A stretch of DNA of 50,844 nucleotides from Lachnospiraceae bacterium (GTDB taxonomy: Bacteria > Bacillota > Clostridia > Lachnospirales > Lachnospiraceae), in contig JAFVCL010000100.1 of assembly GCA_017479285.1 (NCBI GenBank), positions 1-50,844 of the forward strand, in the 5' to 3' direction. Below are positions 15,036 through 24,378 of this stretch, piece by piece. Below the pieces are notes generated by a model. It made no database searches. It was given only the letters and a program-made list of their open reading frames with translations, and was not told the DNA's origin. The stretch's first letter is position 1; each line of letters opens with the position of its first letter. Position numbers and translations under genes: made by a program.

Positions 15036-16535
15036 ATGGAGAAAAGAATCAGTTTTTTTCAAAAAATGTTATGTGTTGTAGCGGCTTTTATTCTGCTTTT
15101 TGAGGTATCGGGAGCCGATATCAGTGCCGCTTCGTCTGTTGTTGCCGGGGGTAAATGGGGAAATCTTAACTGGAAGGTCTCGGATACCGGCAGGCTTACG
15201 ATTTACGGAAGCGGTGCGATGAAGGATGGGAAGAGCGCAGAATACGGATATCCGTGGCTTGATAAGACGCTCGGAGTTTCAGCTGTTTATATAGAAAACG
15301 GAGTAACAAGTATTGCAGTCCGCGCCTTCAGTGGAATTGACACCTTAAGGTATGTATCAATGCCGGATTCTTTAAGAGAGATCGGCGACGGAGCCTTTTA
15401 CGGAACGGGACTTGAGTCGGTTACGATATCAAAGGGTGTAACAACCATTGGCTATGGTCCATTCAGTGCCTGCAATAAACTGTCGGATATCCTCGTGGAG
15501 AGCGGGAGCAAAAACTTCAGATCGATAGGCGGAATATTGTATTCAGCTGATGGCACGACACTTATACAGTTTCCAGCGAAAAAAGGCGGAACCTACAGCG
15601 TTGATGAAAACACGGCAATAATAAGCAAATATGCTTTTGAGGGCAGCGGTATAAAGAATCTTACTCTGCCTGAAAAGCTCAGGGCAATAGAGTACGGAGC
15701 TTTTTCGGATTGCAAAAATCTTACTGAGGTTGTGATTCCGGAGGGCGTTTCGATTATTTCGGAGTACAGTTTCAACAATTGCAGCAATCTCACAGGGATT
15801 ACATTGCCGGTCACTATAAGGACTATCGGAGCTTATGCGTTTAACGGAGACGGACCAACCCTCGCGGTTTCGTACAGGGGAACGGAGAATGAGTGGAACA
15901 GTATCTACATAGGTCCGTACAACGGAAGGCTTTACACCGCAAATAAAGCTTACTTTAATCCGAATGACCCGGAAAACATTTTGAATGATATGAATTTAAA
16001 ATGGCTTACCTGGGGAGACAAAAGCTATTGGTATGAAGATGGGATAAGACAGGGTACTTTTTACGATCCTAAGGGCGTAAAGAGTGAAAATGGCGATGTA
16101 AGAGGAAGGGAAATCTATGATCCCGCGAGCGACGCGTGGTATTGGCTTGATTCGATCTACACCGGGGCAAAGGCTTGCAACAGGGAAGTCTGGATGCCTT
16201 ATGTATATCAGGATGAGGAAAACTGGTCTTCCGAAAAACGCGAAGAGATAGCTTCAATGAGCGGGGGAATGAAGGATCAGGTTCTTGCAGCAATGAATAA
16301 GCATAACAGTACAAACGGTGGTGGCAAATGGGTTCGCTATGACAGCGATGGCAGGATGATAAAAGGCTGGTACAGAGTTGTAGATGAGGAAGTCAGCGTA
16401 TATCCTTCCCAGGAGGGAAATATATACTACTATGATCCGATAACCGGAATGATGGCAAAGGGCTGGATCCGGATAGGGGATGCGCTCTATCATTTCAGCG
16501 AAGTTACCGGATGCCTTGACGGCTCGGGAGTTTAG
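15036..16535 (+). CDS. Secreted leucine-rich-repeat (LRR_5) protein with a C-terminal wall-binding module
   Basis: A Sec signal peptide (KRISFFQKMLCVVAAFILLF, cleavage probably near SAA-SS) opens the 499-residue protein. Residues 80-270 carry LRR_5/BspA-type repeats such as SIAVRAFSGIDTLRYVSMPD and TIGYGPFSACNKLSDI. Residues 325-499 are a Trp/Tyr-rich module (SYWYEDGIRQGTFYDP, then RGREIYD and WYWLDS) ending in wall-binding repeats (GKWVRYDSDGRMIKGW). This module is closely similar to that of the 7835 gene although the heads belong to different LRR types. It follows manC by 34 bases and probably shares its transcript. No sortase motif is present; attachment by the module is inferred. Confidence 0.85.
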   Translation: MEKRISFFQKMLCVVAAFILLFEVSGADISAASSVVAGGKWGNLNWKVSDTGRLTIYGSGAMKDGKSAEYGYPWLDKTLGVSAVYIENGVTSIAVRAFSGIDTLRYVSMPDSLREIGDGAFYGTGLESVTISKGVTTIGYGPFSACNKLSDILVESGSKNFRSIGGILYSADGTTLIQFPAKKGGTYSVDENTAIISKYAFEGSGIKNLTLPEKLRAIEYGAFSDCKNLTEVVIPEGVSIISEYSFNNCSNLTGITLPVTIRTIGAYAFNGDGPTLAVSYRGTENEWNSIYIGPYNGRLYTANKAYFNPNDPENILNDMNLKWLTWGDKSYWYEDGIRQGTFYDPKGVKSENGDVRGREIYDPASDAWYWLDSIYTGAKACNREVWMPYVYQDEENWSSEKREEIASMSGGMKDQVLAAMNKHNSTNGGGKWVRYDSDGRMIKGWYRVVDEEVSVYPSQEGNIYYYDPITGMMAKGWIRIGDALYHFSEVTGCLDGSGV

Positions 16536-16586
16536 TTTTTAGTTCCGATCGGCAATCTGCGGCGTTAAAATCCGGGAGCTTGAAAG

Positions 16587-16615
16587 TTGTTAGGGATGTG
16601 TTTGTGTGCTATAAT
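16587..16615 (+). promoter_or_regulatory. Promoter TTGTTA-17-TATAAT for the GH25 gene and rfb genes
   Basis: TTGTTA (16587-16592) and TATAAT (16610-16615) with 17-base spacing, 35 bases before the ATG at 16651. No terminator lies between this gene and rfbB, so it may drive both. Confidence 0.6.
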
Positions 16616-16650
16616 AAATTGTTTAAAATATAAGATTTGGAAAGAGATTT

Positions 16651-19362
16651 ATGAGTCGAAGGGAATTCCATAAGGAAGATTTTGACGACAACAGCATAGA
16701 TATAGAGGAACTCGACGATTACGACGACGAGTATGACGAGGCAGAGGAGGTAGCCGGTGCTGAGGATGAGTACGAAGAAGACGACGAGTATGACGAGGCA
16801 GAGGAGGTAGCCGGCGCCGAGGATGAGTACGAAGAAGACGACGAGTACGACGAGGCAGAGGAGGCAGCCGGCGCCGAGGATGAGTACGAAGAAGACGAAG
16901 AGTACGATGATTCAGAAGAAATAGAGTATGACGACTCGGAGGAATTAGAGTATTATGACTCCGAAGAGGTCGAGTACGCTGACCCGGAAGAAGATTACGG
17001 CGAGTGGATGGATGAGCCCTCGAATGACAGGGCGGGCGTTCCGGCGAAGAACTCAGACAACGAAGCCTCAAAGAAACCGACCGGAGACGCCGGATATTTG
17101 GCAGAGGAATACGAGGATGAGGAATGCTCCGGAGCCTTCGGGAAGATTGTCGGCGGTCTTGGAATTGCGATTGCGATCCTCCTTGTTATTACGGCAGGAG
17201 CGTTCTTTGTACTGAAAAAGAATCCTTTTAAGGATGCCACTTCGAAGGATGTGGTATTCAACGCACAGCTTGAAGATGTCGGAATAGAACTTGAAAATAT
17301 AGAGACTATCGGCGGCGAAGGATTAGAGAGAGCGTATGAAAAAAAGCTTACTGAATACGCCGTGCCGGTAGAGATAGACGAACCTACAGAGGATATAACC
17401 GAAAAAGATAAAACTGAAGAAGATATAACCGTTGGATATGAAGAAAACGACTACGAAAAAGACATAGAAGTCAGTCTTGAAGCGGTGTCGGTTCTTAAAG
17501 ATCTCAAGGTTAAATTCGTAAATGCCGGAACGGGCAAGCTTATCGCCAACATACCCTTTGAGATCGAAGTTAAGTATCCGGACGGAAACAAGAAAATCTG
17601 GAGCGATTCCGACAAGGATGGGATAATATATTATTCGGATCTTGCGGCAGGCTCCTACTCGGTACACGCGATCGCAATTTCCGATGAGAGATATTCCGGA
17701 TATAAAATGCCGGGCGACAAGACTGCGGAGGTAAAGGGTGAGATCGCGTACAATGCGGTGAATGTAGCCGATGAGATTCTTGATTCCTCACAGGTAGATG
17801 AGGGTACCGAGGATACCGCAAGAGACGGTGCGGATTCGGGAGGTGCGAGCGAAACCATAACGGCTCCGGTTGTTACCGATACAGTCACTTTTGTGGAAAG
17901 TTCTAAGACCGATACGTACGAAGAAGTTGATAAATCACAGATCGTATATATTGCAAGCTTTATGGAACTCGATGTTAAGAAGCTTGCAACCGGCGCGGAA
18001 ACCGTAAGCCCGGAAGGCACCGCAACCGGCGCGGAAACCGTAAGCCCGGAAGGCACCGCAACCGGCGCGGAAACCGCAGGTACAGAAGGAACTGCGAGCG
18101 AAACGGAAAACGAAAACCCTGAAGGCTCCGAAGACTCGGGAAACCTCCAGCCGGAAATGCAGCCGTCTATCAGCATTGACAGCAGCTCGGTTTCTCTTGG
18201 CTTGGGGAGTGTTACGGAGGTTCAGGTTACTTTAACCGGAGTTCAGTTTAGCGAGGTTTCAGCCTCCAGCTCAAACAGTAACGTTGCCACCGCAATGATC
18301 AGAGGGGACGGAAAAATGACAATAACCGGCTTATCCGCGGGAAGCGCGACGATAAGCGTTGCGATGCTGGACAGGACGGATGTAGTTGCCTCGGTCGAAG
18401 TTACGGTGACCGGCGGGGATAATAACGAAAACTCCCAGGACGGCGGTTCCGAAGGAGAGGGCGAAGGAAACGGCTCTGAAGGAAATACGGGGGACAGTGC
18501 CGACGAGTTAAAGTTTAACGATGGGACCGCGGTTTATGTCCTTGACGGCAGTTCATATCGAAAGGCTAAAAAGGCTGACTACGAAACTGCGGCAAAGTTT
18601 TACAGACTTAAAACTGTTTATACCGGATGGCAGACGATAAACGGATCGACATATTATTATACATCTGATGGCAGAGTTGTTACCGGAACCCAGACAATAC
18701 AGGGCAAAAGTTATACTTTCGATAACAACGGAGTGCTTACTTCCGGTGGAAGTGCGAATGCGAACACCGGGGACGGAACCCTTGGAATAGATGTTTCGAA
18801 GTGGAACGGAAAGATAGACTGGAATAAGGTCAAGGCAGCAGGCATCGGTTTTGTCATAATCCGTGTCGGATACAGAGGCTCCTCAAAAGGAAGTCTTGTC
18901 GATGATTCGATGTTCAAGACAAATATATCCGGAGCTGTCGCGGCGGGACTTAAAGTCGGAGTTTATTTTGTAACCCAGGCGACCAATGAGGTTGAGGCTG
19001 TCGAGGAAGCTTCCATGGTAATAGACAGAATAAGCGGCTACGGTCTCTCATACCCGGTATTCTTAGATGTGGAGGCGAGCGGCGGCAGGGGCGATAAGAT
19101 CGACAAAGCCACCCGGACAACCGTCTGCAGTACTTTCTGCCAGACCATCGCAAATGCCGGTTACAGCGCGGGAATCTATGCGAATAAAAACTGGCTCACG
19201 GAAAAGATAGATGCAAGTCAGCTCGGAGGCTACAGGATATGGGTTGCACATTACGCGGCTGAGTGTGGATATACCGGAAGCTATCAGATGTGGCAGTACA
19301 CGGAGAAAGGCTCGGTTGACGGAATTAGCGGAAATGTTGATTTAAACAGATCATATTTTTAA
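16651..19362 (+). CDS. Membrane-anchored GH25 muramidase with acidic repeats, Ig-like and wall-binding domains
   Basis: The 903-residue protein opens with about 115 very acidic residues, including three 19-residue repeats. A single membrane segment follows at about 161-188 (FGKIVGGLGIAIAILLVI), giving a cytoplasmic acidic tail. Outside lie a prealbumin/CNA-B-like beta domain (about 280-365, DSDKDGIIYYSDLAAGSYSV), a Thr/Glu/Gly linker with tandem repeats (447-482), a BIG_2-like domain (504-590) and wall-binding repeats (about 645-700). A GH25 lysozyme domain completes the protein (710-903): LGIDVSKWNGKIDW, the catalytic FLDVEAS and the closing MWQYTEKGSVDGISGNVDLN. It should cleave the glycan strands of peptidoglycan at the membrane-wall interface. 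A shorter paralogue lies at 21534. Confidence 0.88.
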   Translation: MSRREFHKEDFDDNSIDIEELDDYDDEYDEAEEVAGAEDEYEEDDEYDEAEEVAGAEDEYEEDDEYDEAEEAAGAEDEYEEDEEYDDSEEIEYDDSEELEYYDSEEVEYADPEEDYGEWMDEPSNDRAGVPAKNSDNEASKKPTGDAGYLAEEYEDEECSGAFGKIVGGLGIAIAILLVITAGAFFVLKKNPFKDATSKDVVFNAQLEDVGIELENIETIGGEGLERAYEKKLTEYAVPVEIDEPTEDITEKDKTEEDITVGYEENDYEKDIEVSLEAVSVLKDLKVKFVNAGTGKLIANIPFEIEVKYPDGNKKIWSDSDKDGIIYYSDLAAGSYSVHAIAISDERYSGYKMPGDKTAEVKGEIAYNAVNVADEILDSSQVDEGTEDTARDGADSGGASETITAPVVTDTVTFVESSKTDTYEEVDKSQIVYIASFMELDVKKLATGAETVSPEGTATGAETVSPEGTATGAETAGTEGTASETENENPEGSEDSGNLQPEMQPSISIDSSSVSLGLGSVTEVQVTLTGVQFSEVSASSSNSNVATAMIRGDGKMTITGLSAGSATISVAMLDRTDVVASVEVTVTGGDNNENSQDGGSEGEGEGNGSEGNTGDSADELKFNDGTAVYVLDGSSYRKAKKADYETAAKFYRLKTVYTGWQTINGSTYYYTSDGRVVTGTQTIQGKSYTFDNNGVLTSGGSANANTGDGTLGIDVSKWNGKIDWNKVKAAGIGFVIIRVGYRGSSKGSLVDDSMFKTNISGAVAAGLKVGVYFVTQATNEVEAVEEASMVIDRISGYGLSYPVFLDVEASGGRGDKIDKATRTTVCSTFCQTIANAGYSAGIYANKNWLTEKIDASQLGGYRIWVAHYAAECGYTGSYQMWQYTEKGSVDGISGNVDLNRSYF
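16732..16902 (+). repeat. Three tandem 57-bp repeats coding for acidic 19-residue units
   Basis: Copies at 16732-16788, 16789-16845 and 16846-16902 encode units rich in Asp, Glu and Tyr with one VAGAE or AAGAE core. They differ only by a few substitutions, which implies recent expansion by slippage or unequal crossing-over. They lie in the cytoplasmic tail of the muramidase. Confidence 0.9.
17989..18096 (+). repeat. Three tandem 36-bp repeats in the muramidase linker
   Basis: Copies at 17989-18024 and 18025-18060 are identical; a third at 18061-18096 has diverged. Each encodes TGAETVSPEGTA. They extend the extracellular linker between the beta domain and the Ig-like domain. Confidence 0.9.
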
Positions 19363-19406
19363 ATTATTTATGTAATAATCAAAACAGAATTCAAAAGGAG
19401 AACAAA

Positions 19407-20501
19407 ATGCGTACTTATTTGGTAACAGGAGGAGCCGGTTTTATCGGTTCAAATTACATTCATTACATGTTTAAGAAGTATGGTGATGAGATCCGCATTA
19501 TAAATGTCGATGCTCTTACCTATGCGGGAAATCTTGAGAACTTAAAAGATATCGAGAACCGCGCAAACTACTCCTTCGTAAAGGCAAACATCTGCGACAA
19601 GGAAGCTATCAGCAAAATCTTCGCAGAAAACGACATCGACAGGGTTGTGCATTTTGCGGCAGAGAGCCATGTGGACAGAAGCATTAAGAATCCCGAGGTC
19701 TTTGTCCAGACAAATGTACTCGGAACCGCTGTAATGCTTAATTGCGCGAAGGCGGCATGGGAGAACCCGGACGGAAGCTTCAAGGAGGGAAAGAAGTTCC
19801 TTCATGTATCAACCGATGAGGTTTACGGTTCCCTTCCCGACGACGAGAATGCATTCTTCTATGAGACTACGCCCTACGATCCCCACAGCCCTTACTCCGC
19901 AAGTAAGGCAAGCTCCGATATGTTGGTAAAGGCTTACATGGATACCTACAGGTTCCCTGCCAACATAACCAACTGTTCCAATAACTACGGACCTTACCAG
20001 TTCCCCGAGAAGCTCATTCCCCTTATCATAAACAACGCGCTTCAGGGCAAGAAGCTTCCCGTATACGGCGACGGTAAGAATGTCCGCGACTGGCTCTATG
20101 TGGAGGATCATGCGAAGGCTATCGACATGGTGCAGGAAAAGGGCAGGCTCTTTGAGACTTACAATATCGGAGGACACAACGAGAAACAGAATATCGAGAT
20201 AATAAACATAATCCTTGAAACCTTACAGGAGATGCTACCCGAAGGCGATCCGAGAAAGGCTTATATAAATAAAGACCTCATCACATATGTTGAGGACAGA
20301 AAGGGGCACGACCGCCGTTACGCAATCGCACCCGACAAGATAAAGTCCGAGATCGGCTGGGAGCCTGAGACATATTTCAAGGAAGGCATTAAGAAGACCA
20401 TCGCCTGGTTCTTTGAGCATGAGGACTGGATGAAGAATGTAACCAGCGGCGATTATCAGAAGTACTATGAGGATATGTATGATACTAAGGGAGCAAAATA
20501 A
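19407..20501 (+). CDS. rfbB: dTDP-glucose 4,6-dehydratase
   Basis: It converts dTDP-glucose to dTDP-4-keto-6-deoxyglucose. The NAD-binding motif is GGAGFIG (residues 8-14). The catalytic STDEVYG block includes Thr136, Asp137 and Glu138, with Tyr163-x3-Lys167 (YSASK). The NCSNNYGPYQFPEKLIP and GDGKNVRDWLYVEDH blocks are typical of RfbB/RmlB. AAAGGAG lies 7 bases before the ATG. It has 364 residues, slightly above the usual 330-355. Only 44 bases separate it from the GH25 gene, with no terminator. Order rfbB, rfbA, (GH25), rfbC is unusual in carrying a muramidase gene inside it. Confidence 0.95.
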   Translation: MRTYLVTGGAGFIGSNYIHYMFKKYGDEIRIINVDALTYAGNLENLKDIENRANYSFVKANICDKEAISKIFAENDIDRVVHFAAESHVDRSIKNPEVFVQTNVLGTAVMLNCAKAAWENPDGSFKEGKKFLHVSTDEVYGSLPDDENAFFYETTPYDPHSPYSASKASSDMLVKAYMDTYRFPANITNCSNNYGPYQFPEKLIPLIINNALQGKKLPVYGDGKNVRDWLYVEDHAKAIDMVQEKGRLFETYNIGGHNEKQNIEIINIILETLQEMLPEGDPRKAYINKDLITYVEDRKGHDRRYAIAPDKIKSEIGWEPETYFKEGIKKTIAWFFEHEDWMKNVTSGDYQKYYEDMYDTKGAK

Positions 20502-20540
20502 AAAAATGAATCTGCTTGCAGAATGAATTTTTTTATTTTT
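20502..20540 (+). terminator. Possible imperfect terminator between rfbB and rfbA
   Basis: TCTGC-TT-GCAGA is flanked by a run of A residues on the left and ATGAATTTTTTTATTTTT on the right. The outer stem has mismatches, so it may be a partial terminator or an attenuator. The gap 20502-20665 also holds two GGATTGC copies that could each pair with GCAATCC at 20631-20637. Confidence 0.35.
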
Positions 20541-20665
20541 AGCGACCTGAACAAACATAAGCAAGTAGCGATTTTTGAAAAAAATCTGCGGATTGCGCAT
20601 GTTTGAAGGATTGCGAGAGTTGAAAACGGAGCAATCCGTGTATCATTTACTTACAAGGAGGAAAC

Positions 20666-21544
20666 ATGAAAGGTATCATATTAGCGGGCGGAAGCGGCAC
20701 ACGCCTCTACCCCTTAACAAAAGCAATATCAAAGCAGATCATGCCGGTTTACGATAAGCCCATGATCTATTATCCCTTATCAACCCTTATGCTCGCGGGT
20801 ATAAGAGAGGTTCTTATTATCTCAACGCCCCGCGACCTTCCGGTTTTTGAGGATCTGTTCGGAGACGGAAGCCAGCTTGGAATGAAGTTTTCATACGCTG
20901 TGCAGGAACAGCCCAGAGGACTTGCGGATGCCTTTATTGTAGGAAAGGATTTCATCGGAAGTGACGCTGTGGCACTTGTTCTCGGAGACAATATCTTCTA
21001 CGGCCAGAGCTTCTCAAAGGTATTAAGGGAGGCCGCTCACCGCGTGGAGAATGAGGGCGGAGCAACGATCTTCGGATATTATGTAAGAGACCCCAGAGAG
21101 TACGGTGTTGTAGAGTTTGATGAAAACGGAAAGGCTCTTTCAATCGAGGAAAAGCCTGCAAACCCGAAATCAAATTATGCCGTGCCCGGGCTTTATTTCT
21201 ACGATAACAAGGTTGTGGATATTGCGGCAAATGTTAAGCCCAGCGCCCGGGGTGAGATTGAGATAACTACTGTAAACAGTACATATCTTGAGGCGGGAAC
21301 GCTAAGCGTAGAGACTCTCGGAAGGGGCTTTGCGTGGCTCGATACCGGAAACCACGACATGCTCCTTGCGGCTGCGGATTTTGTTTCATCCATCCAGAAG
21401 CGCCAGGGACTTTATGTATCCTGTATCGAAGAGATCGCGTACAAGAGGGGCTTTATCGACAAGGATCAGCTTCTTAAGCTTGCCGAGCCTCTTATGAAGA
21501 CAGAGTACGGCAAATATCTTGTAGAGGTAGCTAATGGACTCTAA
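20666..21544 (+). CDS. rfbA: Glucose-1-phosphate thymidylyltransferase
   Basis: It couples dTTP and glucose-1-phosphate to dTDP-glucose, the substrate of RfbB. The nucleotide-binding signature [11 protein letters not shown] (residues 8-18) and [17 protein letters not shown] are diagnostic. Further matches are [25 protein letters not shown] and the [10 protein letters not shown] block. The 292 residues are a normal length. AAGGAGG stands 6 bases before the ATG. Its last 11 bases overlap the start of the shorter GH25 gene. Confidence 0.95.
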   Translation: MKGIILAGGSGTRLYPLTKAISKQIMPVYDKPMIYYPLSTLMLAGIREVLIISTPRDLPVFEDLFGDGSQLGMKFSYAVQEQPRGLADAFIVGKDFIGSDAVALVLGDNIFYGQSFSKVLREAAHRVENEGGATIFGYYVRDPREYGVVEFDENGKALSIEEKPANPKSNYAVPGLYFYDNKVVDIAANVKPSARGEIEITTVNSTYLEAGTLSVETLGRGFAWLDTGNHDMLLAAADFVSSIQKRQGLYVSCIEEIAYKRGFIDKDQLLKLAEPLMKTEYGKYLVEVANGL

Positions 21545-22832
21545 GCTGAAAAGACTGATGATATTGGGAAGTGCTGCAGTCATAGTCCTGCTTCTTGTTA
21601 TTGTTGTATATTCAAACGGTGGGATCAAAAGCGTCCTCGGAATCGGGAGCTCCGGGAGTAAAACTGCCGGAGGAAGCGATGGGGGGGCAACCGAAAACGC
21701 AGAGACTGAGGCTGCGATTCCAAGGCTTTCCGGTCAGATCGGGAACGACTTAAACGCATTTCTTGAAGACAGCAGCTTTTTTGATAAAGAGAATAAAGAT
21801 TTTATCGAAGGTCTTATGGATATAACAAAACGGCTCTCGATCCTTACGACTTCGGTTGAAAAGGATCTCCGCGTACAGGTTATAGATAACAGGGGGGATC
21901 TTGTAACCGGTGAGACCTTCAATATCCGTATGACGGACGAGAAGGGGGAGAGCAGCGAATATAAGGATCTCGACAAGGATGGGATCATCTATGTCGGTGC
22001 GCTAAGTCCCGGAAACTATGAGGTACGCCTTATGCCCCTCGGGGATTACAAGGTTCCGGTCAATTCAACCACCGTCCGTGTCAAGGAGAGGGTGGAGTAT
22101 ATCGTTATAAGCGATATTTCAAGGCTCATTAAGACTGAAGACGAGATAGATGCCGAGGCGGAGGATACCGCCGAGGCTTCCGCGGAGGAGACTGCGGACA
22201 GGACCGAGATGGTCAGCCTGCAGTTTGGCGGAACGAGACAGAAGGCCGGTATCGATGTGTCGGCGTATCAAAGAGATATTGACTGGGAGAAGGTAAAGGC
22301 TGCCGGAGTAGAGTTCGTTATAATCCGCGCGGGATATCGCGGGTCGGTTACGGGCGCGCTCGTACAGGATTCATATTTTGAGAAGAATATAAAGGGAGCT
22401 ACAGCCGTGGGACTTGAGGTGGGTGTATACTTCTTTACCCAGGCAATAAACGAGGCGGAGGCAGTCGAGGAGGCTTCGGCTGTTGTATCGATGGTTTCGG
22501 ACTATGAGCTTAAGCTTCCGATCTATATTGATACGGAGGGAGCCGGCGGAAACGGACGCGCGGACAGACTCGATGTTGCAACAAGAACACTGGTCTGCGA
22601 AGCTTTTTGCCGGACCGCAAAAAACGCCGGATACAATGCCGGGATTTACGCGAGCCGCAACTGGCTCTACAATAATCTTGATACATCGCGTCTTGAACAG
22701 TTTGAGATCTGGGATGCGGAATATGTCAGCGTCCCCCAGTACAAGGGCTACTACACGATGTGGCAGCATTCCTCGAAGGGCAAGGTAGATGGTATCGAGG
22801 GGAATGTGGATTTGGACATATATTATTATTAG
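21534..22832 (+). CDS. Membrane-anchored GH25 muramidase (shorter paralogue)
   Basis: An N-terminal anchor ([20 protein letters not shown], about residues 7-27) is followed by a Gly/Ser/Thr linker. A beta domain at about 109-197 ([20 protein letters not shown]) is also found in the 16651 protein. A short Glu/Ala-rich spacer leads to a GH25 domain at about 238-432. Key stretches are [20 protein letters not shown], the catalytic PIYIDTEG and [20 protein letters not shown]. Compared with the larger paralogue it lacks the acidic cytoplasmic tail, the BIG_2 domain and the wall-binding repeats. The start overlaps rfbA by 11 bases, so the two are coupled, placing wall cleavage in the same unit as polymer synthesis. 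Confidence 0.88.
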   Translation: MDSKLKRLMILGSAAVIVLLLVIVVYSNGGIKSVLGIGSSGSKTAGGSDGGATENAETEAAIPRLSGQIGNDLNAFLEDSSFFDKENKDFIEGLMDITKRLSILTTSVEKDLRVQVIDNRGDLVTGETFNIRMTDEKGESSEYKDLDKDGIIYVGALSPGNYEVRLMPLGDYKVPVNSTTVRVKERVEYIVISDISRLIKTEDEIDAEAEDTAEASAEETADRTEMVSLQFGGTRQKAGIDVSAYQRDIDWEKVKAAGVEFVIIRAGYRGSVTGALVQDSYFEKNIKGATAVGLEVGVYFFTQAINEAEAVEEASAVVSMVSDYELKLPIYIDTEGAGGNGRADRLDVATRTLVCEAFCRTAKNAGYNAGIYASRNWLYNNLDTSRLEQFEIWDAEYVSVPQYKGYYTMWQHSSKGKVDGIEGNVDLDIYYY

Positions 22833-22920
22833 TTTTGAAACCGTTATGACCGAAATCGGGCGTGTGTCCGCGGCGAGGTTTTCATGACAGGTTTCGGTTA
22901 CAGATTTACAAGGAGTGATC

Positions 22921-23469
22921 ATGGGTAAAATTACAGTTACAGACACTAGAATAGAGGGTCTCAAGGTCATCGTGCCGGAGGTACACGGAGACAAGCGCGG
23001 ATATTTCGTTGAGACCTACAATGCAAGGGATATGAAGGAAGCAGGCATCGACCGCGTCTTTGTACAGGACAATCAGTCAGCTTCATCCAGAGGCGTGCTC
23101 AGGGGACTTCACTTCCAGATAGAGCATCCTCAGGCAAAGTTGGTGCGCGTCATTAAGGGCGAAGTATTTGATGTGGCAGTGGACCTTCGCAAGGGTTCTA
23201 AAACCTACGGACAGTGGCACGGGGAGCTCCTCTCGGAGACCAACTTCAAGCAGTTCTACATTCCGGAAGGTTTTGCACACGGATTTCTGGTAATAAGTGA
23301 TTACGCGGAGTTCTGCTATAAGTGTACGGACTTTTATCATCCCGGAGACGAGGGCGGACTTATATACAATGATCCTGAGATCGGAATCGATTGGCCCATC
23401 GCACCGGATATGGTTTTAAACCTGTCCGAAAGAGATACTAAATGGGGCGGAATAAAGGATCTTGGCTGA
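22921..23469 (+). CDS. rfbC: dTDP-4-dehydrorhamnose 3,5-epimerase
   Basis: ATG 22921 is preferred to the in-frame GTG at 22915, which forms part of the AAGGAG ribosome site. The 182-residue cupin enzyme shows DKRGYFVETYN, the RGLHFQ block with catalytic His64, a KGEVFDVAVDLRKGSKTYGQ strand and IPEGFAHGFLV. It turns dTDP-4-keto-6-deoxyglucose into the L-lyxo epimer on the way to dTDP-L-rhamnose. The final reductase gene rfbD is not in the window. Its TGA overlaps the next ATG by one base (TGATG). Confidence 0.93.
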   Translation: MGKITVTDTRIEGLKVIVPEVHGDKRGYFVETYNARDMKEAGIDRVFVQDNQSASSRGVLRGLHFQIEHPQAKLVRVIKGEVFDVAVDLRKGSKTYGQWHGELLSETNFKQFYIPEGFAHGFLVISDYAEFCYKCTDFYHPGDEGGLIYNDPEIGIDWPIAPDMVLNLSERDTKWGGIKDLG

Positions 23470-24290
23470 TGTCTAACAATAAAAACCAAAAGCTCAATAT
23501 CTTCGCAGAGGGCTTCCGCAACAGGAAGCTCATCTGGAAGCTCGCAAAAAATGATTTTAAAAAGCGCTACGCCGGTTCATACCTTGGAGTTGTCTGGGGT
23601 ATGGTACAACCACTTACTACCGTGGTGCTTTATTTTCTTGTATTCGGACTTATCTTTCCGAGCCAGCGTTCCAGCGGTTCGGACATTCCTTTTGTACTCT
23701 TTTTGACAGCAGGTTTAGTGCCATGGTTTTTCTTTAACGAAGGTCTTACCACGGGAACAAACGGCCTCATAGAGTACAATTATCTGGTTAAAAAGGTTGT
23801 GTTCAATATCAGCATACTCCCAATAATCAGGGCGGTTGCTGCGGTATTTACGCATCTTTTCTTTATCGTGGTCGTGCTGGTCATGGCGTCGATCTACGGT
23901 TATTACCCATCTTTTTATACTATTCAGGTGTTGTATTACAGCCTGTGCATTTTCGTTCTGATATTGGCCATAAGCTATGCCACCAGTGCGGTCTGCGTGT
24001 TCTTCAGAGACCTGACACAGCTGGTGACCATACTGCTGCAGATACTCATGTGGGGCACTCCCATCATGTGGGATCTGTCATCCCTCGGAAACGAGACCGT
24101 GAAAAAAGTGCTGATGATCAACCCTCTTGTCTATATAATCAACGGTTACAGAGAGTCTATCTACGGGAAGACCTGGTTCTTTGAACACGGCTGGTACACC
24201 CTTTATTTCTGGGCGGTTGCGGCGCTTTTGATGTTGGCCGGAACAGCCATATTTAAGAAACTCAGAGTGCATTTCTCGGATGTGCTGTAA
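23469..24290 (+). CDS. wzm: Polysaccharide ABC transporter permease (Wzm/TagG-type)
   Basis: ATG 23469 overlaps the rfbC stop and has AAAGGAT about 10 bases upstream; the ATG at 23442 would extend back inside rfbC. The 273-residue ABC-2 membrane protein has an N-terminal amphipathic segment (RKLIWKLAKNDFKKRYAGS) and the conserved LGVVWGMVQPLTTVVLYFLV first helix. About five more spans follow, with the VFFRDLTQLVTILLQI and INPLVYIINGYRE elements typical of polysaccharide and teichoic-acid exporters. It pairs with the ATPase encoded 88 bases downstream to flip an undecaprenyl-linked polymer across the membrane. Confidence 0.9.
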   Translation: MSNNKNQKLNIFAEGFRNRKLIWKLAKNDFKKRYAGSYLGVVWGMVQPLTTVVLYFLVFGLIFPSQRSSGSDIPFVLFLTAGLVPWFFFNEGLTTGTNGLIEYNYLVKKVVFNISILPIIRAVAAVFTHLFFIVVVLVMASIYGYYPSFYTIQVLYYSLCIFVLILAISYATSAVCVFFRDLTQLVTILLQILMWGTPIMWDLSSLGNETVKKVLMINPLVYIINGYRESIYGKTWFFEHGWYTLYFWAVAALLMLAGTAIFKKLRVHFSDVL

Positions 24291-24378
24291 TTCCGATTAT
24301 ACTGTGAATTTTTGCTGATTCGTTTTTTTAAAAAGATTTAAAGATCTAATTAAGAGTATTCAAAAGATCGGATGATTT

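Noticed and set aside
16732-16902. Tandem repeats that might suggest a CRISPR array.
   Set aside because: Units are directly adjacent without unique spacers, are in frame, and encode protein. No cas gene is in the window.
16649-17071. A 140-residue Arg/Pro-rich frame on the minus strand.
   Set aside because: It is the antisense of the acidic repeats of the muramidase gene; GC-rich repeat coding yields long empty frames. It has no ribosome site or family.
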